Assembly (NCBI RefSeq): GCF_004684085.1
Contig: NZ_SRHZ01000051.1
Location: forward strand, 104,112-168,111
From: Stenotrophomonas maltophilia
GTDB lineage: Bacteria > Pseudomonadota > Gammaproteobacteria > Xanthomonadales > Xanthomonadaceae
DNA: 64,000 nucleotides
Direction of reading: 5' to 3'
Part shown: positions 1-9,153 of the stretch, piece by piece
How the letters are laid out: each line of letters begins with the position of its first letter
Position numbering within the stretch: the stretch's first letter is position 1
Made by a program: the position numbers and the translations under genes
The notes under the pieces: model-generated
What the model saw: the letters and a program-made list of their open reading frames with translations, nothing else
The model's database searches: none
Told to the model about the DNA's origin: nothing

Positions 1-2091
1 AGCAAAAGCAACGATGCCACCCGATAGCCCTGCGCCCATCTGGGAAGATCCTCGTCCCGAAGAGACATTGGCTTGCAAGCTGCCTATTGGAGAAGCGTAG
101 GCTACATTGCCACCGGCGCTGTGTGTGGCGCCGTCGCCCCCCCCAGATGCGCGCATGGTGTTCACGCCGTACGAAACGGCACCATCTCTGCCGGCAGACC
201 CAGAGAGCGTACCCTGCATGCTGCTACGCCCATTGAAGTCATGCTGAATGCTTGTTGATGAGTAAAGGCGCTGATTGCCAATGTCCAAGGGGATTCCTAG
301 ATTCAGCATAGCGATATTGTCCCATCGACCTCGGGTGGCATCATACTGCCGCGCTACCGATACACCTGTGCTGACGCGACCGATACGGGTGCTGTAGCCT
401 GCCTGTAGCTGGGTTTGGCGCTGGTCTCCATTCCAGTATTCCTGGCTAGAGCCGCTGACATATATGGAGCCTACGTTCCCTGGTAACTGCTGATTGATGG
501 CTACCTGTAGACGACCGCGCAGCGAACCGCTCTGTAGAAAGCTGTGCTGAACATTGTCGGTTTGCATAGCCCTGCGAAGAGCAGGTGGGCGGAATGTGTC
601 CTCTCCGTGCCGCCATGTCATGGCATCTCGCATGCTCAAGTACCCACTACTCGAGTAGCGATAAGCTGCCACGGTGATATTGGTGCCAGTGGGCGCAACC
701 AGCTTGCTGTAGGACAGACGTACGCTCTGCCCCTCTCTTCTTCCAAGCAAGCCTGCGCTCGCTCGTGATCCCGTTGCATCCAGCCCAACAGCGCCCCAGC
801 TAGTGTTGAGCGCAACGCCTGCAAGGCCCGCGGCGTACCCTTCAGCTACAATAATTCCACCGTAGCCCGTCAACAGGTTCGTGACGCCGCGCTGCAATGT
901 CGCCTGCATCACCATTGGCTCCGAATGGATCTGCGAGTCATGGAAGCGTCCAATGGCCAATTCGTAGCGTGAAATGCCTTGACGCAGCGAGTTCGCAGCC
1001 GCAGCGTAAGGGACACGGGAGAGATGGACACTGCCATCCGCTTCGATGACTTCGACATCAAGGTCTCCGCCATAGCCAGTCGGATAGAGATCGTCAACAA
1101 CGAATGCACCTGGCGCGACATTGACCTCATGGATAGTGCTGCCATTCTGTCGAATACGGATCAACGCATTGCTACGTGCAATACCAGTCACTCGAGGCGC
1201 GTATCCCCGTTGAGATTGAGGCAGCATCCTGTCGTCGCTTGATAAGCGAATGCCTTGGATTCCGAAGCTGTCAAACAAGCTGCCGTCGGTAAAGGCACTC
1301 CCCACTATGAGCTGGCTGCGAAGCGATGGCAATGAACGCTGCAAATGGGTCTGCGCGCCTTGATAGTGCGCGCCGATGCCGTTACCAGTGGAAAGGCTGC
1401 CGTTATGCCGCAAACGCCAAGGGCCGACGTTGAAGCCGCCGGAGAGCCCTGCATAGCCTTGACTGAATGATTGCCCTTGCGACGTGGATTGATAATAGTT
1501 GACGCCGTACTGAAGCAGCGTAGCGGGCACCCCATCATCCCAGTAGCGTGGATCGACGTATCCTTGCGGATGCCGACTGAGCGAGGCTTGGGGTACGCTG
1601 ATGTCCACACGCTGCTCGCCATGGTTAAACACTGCAGTCGCATCTGCCAACAGCCGCGCCAGCTCCGGACACCCATCGGGGTCGCGTAACAATTCAGTTG
1701 CCTCAACTGACAGTCTCATCATATCCACGCCGGCGCGTTGCAATAGATCACGCTCAATGCAAAGCAGGACGCTGTCCGGCGTGTTTCCCATCTGCCGCAG
1801 GACCACTTGCGAGCGACCGAGCCAGCGTTCATTGACATACAGGTCTGCACGATAGGTGCCTGCAACCGCGGTCGCGCCGCGGTTGTAGATGCTCAGATCG
1901 ACGGTCTTACCGGCATCGCCTTGCAGGAAGCCATCATTGAATTGTACCTCCGCTACTCCGCCCTGGCCGGGACTTCCATTGGCATGGGCACCCACTTGAA
2001 TAGCAGCCAACAGCACCAGTGGATAGCTAGCTCGCCACTGCGGGTATCCCATCATCGCTCGCTTCGCTGGACGTTCTTTGTAAGTTTTCAT
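1..2091 (-). CDS. fimbrial outer-membrane usher (PapC/FimD family), 3' end outside window
   Basis: The minus-strand frame is open from an ATG at 2091 to the left edge (697 codons, no stop), so the gene is partial. Reading it gives a signal-like hydrophobic stretch at about residues 20-38, then the usher N-terminal signature EVQFNDGFLQ and later SLFDSFGIQG and VVDDLYPTGYGGDLDVEV, all typical of the beta-barrel/plug region. Ushers form the outer-membrane pore that takes subunit-chaperone complexes and assembles the pilus. It lies 102 bp downstream of the chaperone gene and is probably co-transcribed with it. Family ushers are usually 800-900 residues, so roughly 100-200 residues are missing beyond the edge. 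Confidence 0.93.
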   Translation of the reverse strand, partial: MKTYKERPAKRAMMGYPQWRASYPLVLLAAIQVGAHANGSPGQGGVAEVQFNDGFLQGDAGKTVDLSIYNRGATAVAGTYRADLYVNERWLGRSQVVLRQMGNTPDSVLLCIERDLLQRAGVDMMRLSVEATELLRDPDGCPELARLLADATAVFNHGEQRVDISVPQASLSRHPQGYVDPRYWDDGVPATLLQYGVNYYQSTSQGQSFSQGYAGLSGGFNVGPWRLRHNGSLSTGNGIGAHYQGAQTHLQRSLPSLRSQLIVGSAFTDGSLFDSFGIQGIRLSSDDRMLPQSQRGYAPRVTGIARSNALIRIRQNGSTIHEVNVAPGAFVVDDLYPTGYGGDLDVEVIEADGSVHLSRVPYAAAANSLRQGISRYELAIGRFHDSQIHSEPMVMQATLQRGVTNLLTGYGGIIVAEGYAAGLAGVALNTSWGAVGLDATGSRASAGLLGRREGQSVRLSYSKLVAPTGTNITVAAYRYSSSGYLSMRDAMTWRHGEDTFRPPALRRAMQTDNVQHSFLQSGSLRGRLQVAINQQLPGNVGSIYVSGSSQEYWNGDQRQTQLQAGYSTRIGRVSTGVSVARQYDATRGRWDNIAMLNLGIPLDIGNQRLYSSTSIQHDFNGRSSMQGTLSGSAGRDGAVSYGVNTMRASGGGDGATHSAGGNVAYASPIGSLQANVSSGRGSSQMGAGLSGGIVAFA

Positions 2092-2193
2092 GGCAGACAT
2101 CGGGAATTTGAGATGAGCACCCCCCCCTGCGATCTCGCAGCTATGGGAAAGAGGAGAGAATTGAGCCGAGTCTGCGGGATCCTCGGCGATTGG

Positions 2194-2934
2194 CTATTTC
2201 TCGACCTGCAGCGAGGTTTCGCCCGGGACGACGCCACCGAAGTCGTTGATTGCCTCGTATCGAACGGTGCCTTCCTCTCCCCTGCTTTGGAGAGGCAGCA
2301 ATCGGATCTCGCCGGGTGCAATCATCACACCGACATCAGTTACAGCGCTTTTGCCGAGATGGATAGCTGAAAAGGTCACGTGATACGGCGATGGATTGCG
2401 CGCCTCTAGATTTGGCTTCCCGCCACTGTCTAGAATTCGCCAGATCACCTGCGAGGGTGCGTCAAATGGCTGCCCCTGCAACTTCGCCGGACGATAAAAC
2501 AGTTTGATGCGCGACCGAAAAGCAAACTGCAATGCGTTCGCGTCATCGGCTTCTATGTTTTGCTTTGGCGGGATATCCAGTACATTCAGCCAGAACACTG
2601 ATTCACGATGCTGTGGCAACTCGCCTCCGGTATAAGAGATGCGCAATGTCTGGCTCTTTCGCGGGTCGACGCGTGCGATTGGCGGCATCACCAAAAAGGG
2701 GCCGCCCTCCTCAGTTGGGGTCATGGCAGGATCACCCTTGTCAGTCCAGACTTGAACTAGAGCCGGGGAACTTCCTTCGTTAGATAGCTTGAGAGTCACT
2801 TCAGACTCGCTGGCTGGGTAGACCACCCGAGTACCTGCGATGACGATCGACGCCTGTGCCTGCTCCACTCCCAGCAATGCTGCAGCTAAGGTGAAGGTCC
2901 GCGCCAGGGTGATGGTCGTGAAGTATGCATTCAT
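2194..2934 (-). CDS. periplasmic fimbrial chaperone (PapD/FimC family)
   Basis: The product is 246 residues with a signal peptide at about 1-28 and two Ig-like domains. Visible hallmarks are the first-domain RVVYP strand (Arg36), the FWLNVLDIPP strand (114-123) and RSRIKLFYRP (140-149), whose Arg and Lys anchor the C-terminus of the bound subunit in the family. It escorts fimbrial subunits through the periplasm by donor-strand complementation and delivers them to the usher. It sits between the subunit and usher genes on the same strand. The specific subunit partner is inferred from position only. Confidence 0.95.
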   Translation of the reverse strand: MNAYFTTITLARTFTLAAALLGVEQAQASIVIAGTRVVYPASESEVTLKLSNEGSSPALVQVWTDKGDPAMTPTEEGGPFLVMPPIARVDPRKSQTLRISYTGGELPQHRESVFWLNVLDIPPKQNIEADDANALQFAFRSRIKLFYRPAKLQGQPFDAPSQVIWRILDSGGKPNLEARNPSPYHVTFSAIHLGKSAVTDVGVMIAPGEIRLLPLQSRGEEGTVRYEAINDFGGVVPGETSLQVEK

Positions 2935-2993
2935 GTTTTACCCAGCAAATAGAATTGATAGAGGCCGGTGCAGTAGCACCGGCCCTTCGAGCT

Positions 2994-3536
2994 TTACTGA
3001 TAGTTCAGGGAATAGACCACGCGAGTATTTGCCGCGCCGGGAGTCACGACATCCCCCGTAATGCGCGCATACTGGGCGAAATAGCTCAGGACGGCACCAG
3101 CGTTTGAGATCTCTACCGGCACAACGTCCTGGCCAACAATGCCCTGCCCCAGCTTGATGGGAGTTACGCCGTCAGCCTTGAGCAAGCCGATCTGGACATT
3201 GCCCGCACCACCAGCATCCAGCTTCAGCTTGCCGGTTGCGACGTCCACCATGCCTCCGTCTTCAAAGTATGTGGAGACCTTTGTGGCGGCTCCTTGGCAA
3301 TCGGACAAGGTAATCTTAAAGCCGGTTGTGGCCGCGGTTGAGCCTGCGCTCGGCAAGGCGGTGGCTTGAATTGACGGCAAGGTGACGGTGAAATCGCCTG
3401 CAGTTCCGCCATTGACCTTGCAAGTAGTGTCGGTTACAGAGCCATTGAAAGTAATCGTTCCATCGGACGCAGAGGCGGCATAGCTGGTCAGGAAGGTAGA
3501 CGCGACGAGTGCGAACGAAAATAGTGTGTGCTTCAT
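2994..3536 (-). CDS. type 1-like fimbrial major subunit
   Basis: A start at 3536 is preferred over an upstream in-frame one because it places a clean signal peptide (about residues 1-23) at the N-terminus; the product is 180 residues. The mature part begins near SDGTITFNGSVTDTTC, has Cys39 and Cys80 for the conserved disulfide, and ends with a penultimate Tyr, as in pilins assembled by the chaperone-usher route. The start of the mature sequence resembles what I recall of Stenotrophomonas SMF-1 fimbrin, but I cannot confirm orthology, so no symbol is given. It is first in the operon with the chaperone and usher. About 220 bp upstream are free for a promoter. Confidence 0.92.
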   Translation of the reverse strand: MKHTLFSFALVASTFLTSYAASASDGTITFNGSVTDTTCKVNGGTAGDFTVTLPSIQATALPSAGSTAATTGFKITLSDCQGAATKVSTYFEDGGMVDVATGKLKLDAGGAGNVQIGLLKADGVTPIKLGQGIVGQDVVPVEISNAGAVLSYFAQYARITGDVVTPGAANTRVVYSLNYQ

Positions 3537-3755
3537 ATTAGTGACAGGCCTAAATTGCGGAGTTAGTTGGTACATGCTTGTGGAGTGCGCATGACGCAGC
3601 CGGCGTTGGACGCCAGCTCGATAGCCGGGCCTTGCCTTGTTCAACTGCTGCCATATGCACAGTTAGGATGAAACGGGGGAAATGTCGGAATCCTCTACCC
3701 CCGCCTCAATTCCATCTAATTCTTTTGCGCCTTTGCTAGCGCCGAATCTTGCAGT

Positions 3756-4046
3756 TCAACGTTCGATCCCAAGCGGCTCGCCTTCAGTTCGTGCGAGAGC
3801 AGCTATACCTAAGGGAGAAATTGAAACCAACATGCCAGCATAGCGTCGACCGTCGAGATCCCTGGCGCGAACTGAATGCAGCAGCTTCTTCCGACGAAGC
3901 ATTCGGTAGGCGCTCCGTACATCTGTGGCGGAGTAGCCATGGATCATCACCCGTCCTATATGCACGCCCGGAACGGTGACGGCAAAGTACCTGAGAAGCT
4001 GGATGCATAGATGACGACTTACCTGAGGAGATCTGTAGTCAGCCAC
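3756..4046 (-). CDS. small winged-helix-like regulator overlapping the EAL gene
   Basis: A GTG start at 4046 is chosen because a GAGGAG motif lies about six bases upstream and the start overlaps the last bases of the EAL gene (stop at 4039-4041), a classical coupling arrangement. The 96-residue product contains SATDVRSAYRMLRRKKLL followed by RARDLDGRRYAGMLVSISPLG, which resembles the recognition helix and wing of MarR-like winged-helix proteins. A longer frame from 4169 exists but would lie almost wholly inside the EAL gene. It sits 220 bp upstream of the fimbrial operon on the same strand, so control of the fimbriae is a reasonable inference. No family was recognised with certainty. Confidence 0.65.
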   Translation of the reverse strand: MADYRSPQVSRHLCIQLLRYFAVTVPGVHIGRVMIHGYSATDVRSAYRMLRRKKLLHSVRARDLDGRRYAGMLVSISPLGIAALARTEGEPLGIER

Positions 4047-4851
4047 GGCGCTCCTCCTCGTGGCTGCCGTACTTGCGCAGGAAGAGGTCTCCGCGGACGG
4101 CGGGGCCGTATAGAAATCCTTGGACCACGTCGCAACCCAGAGCACGCAAGCGGTCTGTTTGCAGCTCATTCTCGACCCCCTCTGCTACAACCTGGAGATC
4201 AAGCCTGTGTGCGAGCTCGACCATTGCCGCCACAATCGCGTAGTCGGTCGCGCTGGTTGCCAGATCATCGATGAACTCACGCGCCATCTTAATCTCGTGC
4301 ACCGGGAGATTTTTTAGCCGCGCCAGACTGGAGCTCCCGGTTCCGAAATCATCCAGCGATATCTGAACGCCAAGTGCCATCAAGTTGAAAAGTTGCACCT
4401 GACAAGTCTGCAAGTCCTCCATCAGGCCTGTCTCGGTTACTTCAAGAACGAGTTGGCCTGCCGAAACTCCGTGCCTGCTCAATGCATGGCATGTCGTGGC
4501 GTAGAAATCCTTTCGCTGCAATTGCACCGGAGAAACATTGACCGCCACACTCCATTCTGGCGCTCCTGCCTCACGCCAGCGCTCTAACTGTAAGCAGGCC
4601 TGATTGAGCACCCAAGTGCCAAGCGGATGAATCAGGCCACTTCTTTCGGCCAATGGAATAAAGCTTGCTGGCCCAATCAGACCGTGGTCCGGGTGCATCC
4701 AACGCACCAGCGCTTCCGCGCCAATCACTTGCTGAGTATGTAGGTCGAGCTTCGATTGGTATAGTAAAACCAACTCGTCCCTGGCGATGGCCAACTGCAG
4801 ATCATGTAGCCCGACGCTGCGCAGGCAGTGGCTGTTCGTGTTCGGAAGCAT
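4039..4851 (-). CDS. EAL-domain cyclic-di-GMP phosphodiesterase
   Basis: The 270-residue product is a stand-alone EAL domain without receiver, PAS or GGDEF parts. The metal and catalytic set known from RocR-type enzymes is present: E46 in EAL, N105 in NVSP, E137 in EVTET, D167-D168 in DDFGTG, K188, E224 in EGVE and Q244 in VQGF. The usual Asp two residues after the catalytic Lys (KxD) is Ala here, which is not one of the metal ligands. It should hydrolyse c-di-GMP to pGpG in the cytoplasm. Its neighbours (winged-helix gene downstream, then fimbriae) suggest local control of attachment. The frame stays open upstream of ATG 4851 for about 28 codons without a normal start codon. Confidence 0.93.
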   Translation of the reverse strand: MLPNTNSHCLRSVGLHDLQLAIARDELVLLYQSKLDLHTQQVIGAEALVRWMHPDHGLIGPASFIPLAERSGLIHPLGTWVLNQACLQLERWREAGAPEWSVAVNVSPVQLQRKDFYATTCHALSRHGVSAGQLVLEVTETGLMEDLQTCQVQLFNLMALGVQISLDDFGTGSSSLARLKNLPVHEIKMAREFIDDLATSATDYAIVAAMVELAHRLDLQVVAEGVENELQTDRLRALGCDVVQGFLYGPAVRGDLFLRKYGSHEEERRG

Positions 4852-4963
4852 TGAATGGGCGGCACTCTGAAGGAGGTCGAATCCTACGGGCCGCCTCCTG
4901 CCCGCAACTTCTGGCTGCTCCTCAATTTCTTCTCAACTCGCATCTCCACCCCGAGCTGGCAGA

Positions 4964-5404
4964 TCAGCGCATGGCTTCCCCCGAGCACGAATCGTTGGCC
5001 CACAGTGAACTTCCGGATGCGTCGTTGAGGGCTGGGAAGGCAGCGCCTGCCGGCAGCCAGCTACCATTGCGCCTCACCATGGTGGTCGGAGTGCGTTGCG
5101 GCAGAAGCTCGCAGTTAGAGAATTTGCTGTTCCGCTCCCGCAGCCCAGGACGGAAAAGTGATTGTCTGAAAATCGGTGGCCGGGAGACTATTGGGATGAC
5201 CGATGATTCATCGCCTGCGCGACGGCGCAAGGCCGTATCGAATCGATGGTTGGGATACGGCCCCATCGTCGCTCCGTAAACCAGTGCACTACCAGTGTTC
5301 AGACCCATCCTGCTCCGCAGATCCGCCGAATCCCATTGATCGAAAGTCACCGGTCCTAGTTGGACTAGCAGCGGGGCGAGGATCAGGGATACGAATGAAG
5401 GCAC
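4964..5404 (-). CDS. possible hypothetical protein
   Basis: A GTG at 5404 is preceded by a strong GAGGAGG motif five bases upstream, and the first residues (PSFVSLILAPLLVQL) could be a short secretion signal. The frame encodes 146 residues with no recognisable domain, rich in Ser, Arg and Pro. It lies on the same strand between the TPR regulator and the EAL gene and fills an otherwise 650 bp empty stretch. The ribosome-binding site is the main support. Competing frames on the plus strand (for example 4665-5279 and 5203-5631) look worse. It could equally be non-coding. Confidence 0.35.
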   Translation of the reverse strand: MPSFVSLILAPLLVQLGPVTFDQWDSADLRSRMGLNTGSALVYGATMGPYPNHRFDTALRRRAGDESSVIPIVSRPPIFRQSLFRPGLRERNSKFSNCELLPQRTPTTMVRRNGSWLPAGAAFPALNDASGSSLWANDSCSGEAMR

Positions 5405-5503
5405 GCCAACCTCCTCTGTTCAAGCATGTCAGGTGGCTGACCAGCATCGGTCAACTTGAAGGCGTCGACCTCTCCCGTGCGATCATTTTTTCCTCTTCTG
5501 ATG

Positions 5504-8422
5504 TCAATTCGGAGCGCGGAGAGCCCCCTGCTCATTTCTGCCGGGGGGCAACTGGTTGCGCGGCCTCGCCCGCGACATTCCTGGAAAGTCTTTCTTCATC
5601 TGCTGCAGTTGCGCCAGTTCCTCCTGATTGAGCCCAAGCGCTGTGGCGTCTACTTGGGTCAATGCAAGAAGCTGAATGCGAGCTTCCTCCCGTGCACCGG
5701 CACTCCTGTACAGTCTGCGGGCTAGAGTCAGCGCCTCACCGTCCGTTCCTTTAGCACGGGCTGCTGCAATATCGAGGAGATCCAGGCGATCAAGCATTCC
5801 CAGTGCGCCAGGGGGAAGTTTGGAGCGCGCATGGGCAGCATATCGTGCAGCTACGAGCCATTGCCGTCTTGATGCAGCAGCTTCTGCATAGCCGATGTCC
5901 AACGAGGCAGTCAGCATTGGGTTTAGCGAGACATCCGAACCTAGAGCATTTTTCGCCCTGGAGAACCACTCAGTCGCGGCGCCTGACTCGCCGAGCTGGA
6001 CGGACTGCTCACCAAGTCGAAGTTGACGATAGGCAGCTGCTATTGGCGGCTCGGCTCTGACTTTCGCCGAATTCTGCAGGCTTGCGGCTGATCTGACAGC
6101 CTTCTGGTGCTCCAAACGCGCAGCCTCCAATTCGCCCTTGGCCAGCAGTATGGAGGTGTCCGCGACGCTCGCCCAGAAGCGGCCCTGAGGATCGGTTGGG
6201 GTCCTGCACATAGCGGCAGCGGAAGCTAAATGCGTGGCATCCGCCAAGCGCAACCAGATTCCGCTTTGCATGCAAGCAAGTTCGACTCGCTTCGGATTGG
6301 AAGAACCTGCATCGGCGGGTAGTGTTCGGACCGCAGCATCTAGCGCCTCGGCGGCACGGCGGGGCTTACCTTCCACCGAGTAGACCATAGCTAACGCGAG
6401 GCCAACGTTGGCGCCAGATAGGCCCTCAAGCTCGAGCGCCTGCATTCGCGCGGCCCGCTCGTGGGCGTCGCTCAGGCGCAGCTGAGCCACATCCTCCATC
6501 GCTAATGCCGCTTCAATATCGCCCTGCCCGGAAAGGTTTCCTGATTGACGCTGCACGTCTAGCGCTTGTTTCAGAAACTGGTTCCTCTCCGCTTCACTCG
6601 ATGCATAGTTGGCGAGCGTGATCAGAAGGTTAGCCTCCAGCCAGGGGGCTCCCGCCTCGCGCGCTTTCTCTAATGCTGCCTTCAGTGGAAGGAGGTCGTT
6701 TGTGCCGATGGCCGAGCTAATCTGCGCCATGGTGCTGGCATAGAGGCTACGAGTCGTGTTGCCAGCGATCTGCAGACGATCAGCGGCTTGCCGGTAGAAC
6801 AAGGCTGCCTCTAAGGGTGCGGAGTCAGCCTTCAGGTATCCGAGCAGCAAGAGTGCATCACCCTGTTTTGCTGCAATGCCCTTGCCTTTGCTGGCCAAGG
6901 AAAGCGCCTGCTTGGCATGATACTCGGAGAGTGCGGCCTCATTCATCGCGTACGCAGCATCTGCTAGCTGCAGATGCTGCTGTAGCTCAGCCAGTGGAGA
7001 CTGCTCATAGGAAAGCGGCGTATTCAACAAAGCCACGGCATCTTTGAAACGTCCGCTGCGCAGCAACAATTCGATGTAGCGTTGGCGATATGGCACGTAG
7101 CTCGGGTAGCTCTTGCGCAGGTCGGAAAGCGCCTCTTCTGCCTCTTGGGTCTTGCGTGGGTCTAGCTCCAATCGCATCGCCTGCAGCGACGCCTCTGTCT
7201 CTCCAGGCACGGGCTTAAGCAGGCGAATCGCCAGCTCCATGTGGTGCATCGCATCGGTCGTCAGATCCAGTCTTGCTTGCGCTTCTGTCATCTGCAGGTG
7301 CATCAGCCCGAATCGCGGTGATTCTGCAAGAACTTCTCTGCCCTGCGAGATCACCTTCATCCAATCTTCGCTGCGATATGCTTGGGCCACTGCTTGGTAG
7401 CGTTTTGCGGCCACAGAATTCACTTCCAGGGCCGGCCATGTGCCTCCGCCATCTCGTAGAAGGTGCTGCATCACTTCATTGGAGATTCGATCAACAAGTG
7501 CTGGAAGTTCCGTGCGGCTGCCTCGCGCTTCGAAGCGCTGCTCGTGCTTACCATTCTGTATCCGTGCACGGATCAACGTGTGCTTGCCGTCGTTGGTCGG
7601 CGAGACCGAGAACAGAATCATCTGCGGTGAACGAATCTTGTCACCGGACAGTTCGGTAGAGTCGATCAAACGGACCTGCGGCAGACTCCCCAGCTTCCAA
7701 GCCAGCCATTCCCGCAGAAGCGTCGCGGCCCATTCGTCATCGTATCCCTCGCCAGAGACATCCAGGAGCGCCACAGAAACAACGCTCGGAGCCTGACCCC
7801 GTTCCATCCATAGTGAGACTGCGGTGACAACTAGTGCTAATGACGCCATGGCAATCAGCAGCCCCATCCAAAGCTTGAACTTCGGGGATCGAATGCTATT
7901 CAATTGACGATTGATGGATTTGTCAGCACTAACAACCGGTGCTATGGCCTTAACTTCCTCCGGGCCATGATCTGGATCCGTCGCAGTCAGCGGCGTCGGC
8001 ATCGCTTGAAGCAAAACCGATGAGTCTGAGGGGATGGACGAGCCTGAGTGGTTGATGGACGGGGATACTGTGTTAACGGTCTGGAGATGCCAGATGACGG
8101 GCGCTGGCGGACTGAACACGTAACCTCGCTTTGCGACCGTTCGTATCCACTCGCGGCGATTCTCGCCAAGAGCGCGCCGCAGGAGCCAGACGCTCTGGGA
8201 GAGATTGGCGTCGTCAACTACCAGGCCAGCCCACAACCGGTCAAAAAGTTCATTTCGGGTAAACAGCTTGTCTGGTTCGGACATTAGCAAGAGCAGCAGC
8301 TCGAAGACGCGCTGCTGTAGCTCAACGCTTCCGTCACTGCTGATCAGCCGACGATATCGCAGATCCACGGCCAGATCACCAATCTGCAGCACCCTGGTTT
8401 CGGGGGGCCAAGGAAGCGTCAT
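5504..8422 (-). CDS. membrane-anchored OmpR/ToxR-type winged-helix regulator with TPR-like C-terminus
   Basis: The ATG at 8422 is chosen over 8455 because AGGAGGAGGG directly precedes it. The 972-residue product has an N-terminal trans_reg_C winged helix (about 10-105, ending with the typical WIRTVAKRGYVF), one transmembrane helix at about 184-206, and a long helical C-terminal half with repeated A/L-rich pairs like TPR units. This is the CadC/ToxR layout: cytoplasmic DNA binding, periplasmic sensing. No ligand can be inferred. It is upstream of, and on the same strand as, the EAL and fimbrial genes. Regulation of that locus is possible but not shown by the sequence. Confidence 0.88.
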   Translation of the reverse strand: MTLPWPPETRVLQIGDLAVDLRYRRLISSDGSVELQQRVFELLLLLMSEPDKLFTRNELFDRLWAGLVVDDANLSQSVWLLRRALGENRREWIRTVAKRGYVFSPPAPVIWHLQTVNTVSPSINHSGSSIPSDSSVLLQAMPTPLTATDPDHGPEEVKAIAPVVSADKSINRQLNSIRSPKFKLWMGLLIAMASLALVVTAVSLWMERGQAPSVVSVALLDVSGEGYDDEWAATLLREWLAWKLGSLPQVRLIDSTELSGDKIRSPQMILFSVSPTNDGKHTLIRARIQNGKHEQRFEARGSRTELPALVDRISNEVMQHLLRDGGGTWPALEVNSVAAKRYQAVAQAYRSEDWMKVISQGREVLAESPRFGLMHLQMTEAQARLDLTTDAMHHMELAIRLLKPVPGETEASLQAMRLELDPRKTQEAEEALSDLRKSYPSYVPYRQRYIELLLRSGRFKDAVALLNTPLSYEQSPLAELQQHLQLADAAYAMNEAALSEYHAKQALSLASKGKGIAAKQGDALLLLGYLKADSAPLEAALFYRQAADRLQIAGNTTRSLYASTMAQISSAIGTNDLLPLKAALEKAREAGAPWLEANLLITLANYASSEAERNQFLKQALDVQRQSGNLSGQGDIEAALAMEDVAQLRLSDAHERAARMQALELEGLSGANVGLALAMVYSVEGKPRRAAEALDAAVRTLPADAGSSNPKRVELACMQSGIWLRLADATHLASAAAMCRTPTDPQGRFWASVADTSILLAKGELEAARLEHQKAVRSAASLQNSAKVRAEPPIAAAYRQLRLGEQSVQLGESGAATEWFSRAKNALGSDVSLNPMLTASLDIGYAEAAASRRQWLVAARYAAHARSKLPPGALGMLDRLDLLDIAAARAKGTDGEALTLARRLYRSAGAREEARIQLLALTQVDATALGLNQEELAQLQQMKKDFPGMSRARPRNQLPPGRNEQGALRAPN

Positions 8423-9153
8423 ACCCTCCTCCTGGTGAATGAGGAGAAGTTCCACTTCGCAAACGTTGCGACCAAGCCCCCGTCCCCCGTTGTCATCGAC
8501 ATCCGATTAGCACAATAGTGATCCCTGCCGCCCCGGCGCCCTTCGCCTTCCTCCACTGATGGTCGGCGGGAATCGGACTGCTGCTTCCCGCAATATACGC
8601 CGCTACCCGATGTCGTAGCCGCTGACTGAGCAGCCAAGTTGGTCCGAGGGTTTCCACCCAATTCCAGACTCTTTGCCAATCAACTCTGGACCAAAGTGTA
8701 GATGGACGCCGCATCTGTGCCTCCCAAAGCGCCGCTGCTGCCAACTGGCTTTGTCCCAGCTAACGGGACAATACCGCAGCGTCTAAGCCCGCGGTCTGTA
8801 TCGACTTGACCGGGAGTAGGCGTCGGGGGGTCTACAGGCGTGCCCCTTTGGGCACGAGGGCACCAGTTGTAGAGGGCGGGAACGCGACAGGCAGCACTAT
8901 GTGGCTTCGGCCACATATGTTGCCTAACGTACTCCTCATTTTACTCTCAATTCACATATTTCACTTATACATCAATGGCATATGGGGCTGGCAGCAGAGT
9001 CAATTGAGGGAGACTGTTGCTGATGCGTTTTCGTCGGAATCCCAACGGCAGCCGGGTACACCCCTTCTAGCTCTGTCCGACCTGTCAGAACTTGCACACG
9101 GCTCCCTGCTTTACAACCTTGGATGAGAAGTTCCCCGCCGACCTGCTGCAAAC
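8423..9153. other. 730 bp intergenic stretch with two hairpins
   Basis: No convincing gene is seen. A plus-strand frame at 8806-9126 has no good ribosome site and no recognisable product. Two perfect hairpins occur: CGTGCCC/GGGCACG at 8839-8856 and TATGTGGC-TTCG-GCCACATA at 8898-8917. Neither is followed by a T run on either strand. The part from 8930 to 8990 is AT-rich compared with its surroundings. Confidence 0.6.
8898..8917. other. perfect 8-bp hairpin with TTCG tetraloop
   Basis: Two 8-base arms, TATGTGGC and GCCACATA, flank a TTCG loop, the most stable tetraloop class in RNA. No U tract follows, so it is not a standard terminator. It may be part of an untranslated leader or a small RNA. 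Confidence 0.4.

Noticed and set aside
8806..9126. Plus-strand 106-codon frame
   Set aside because: No ribosome site, no recognised product, and it spans two hairpins.
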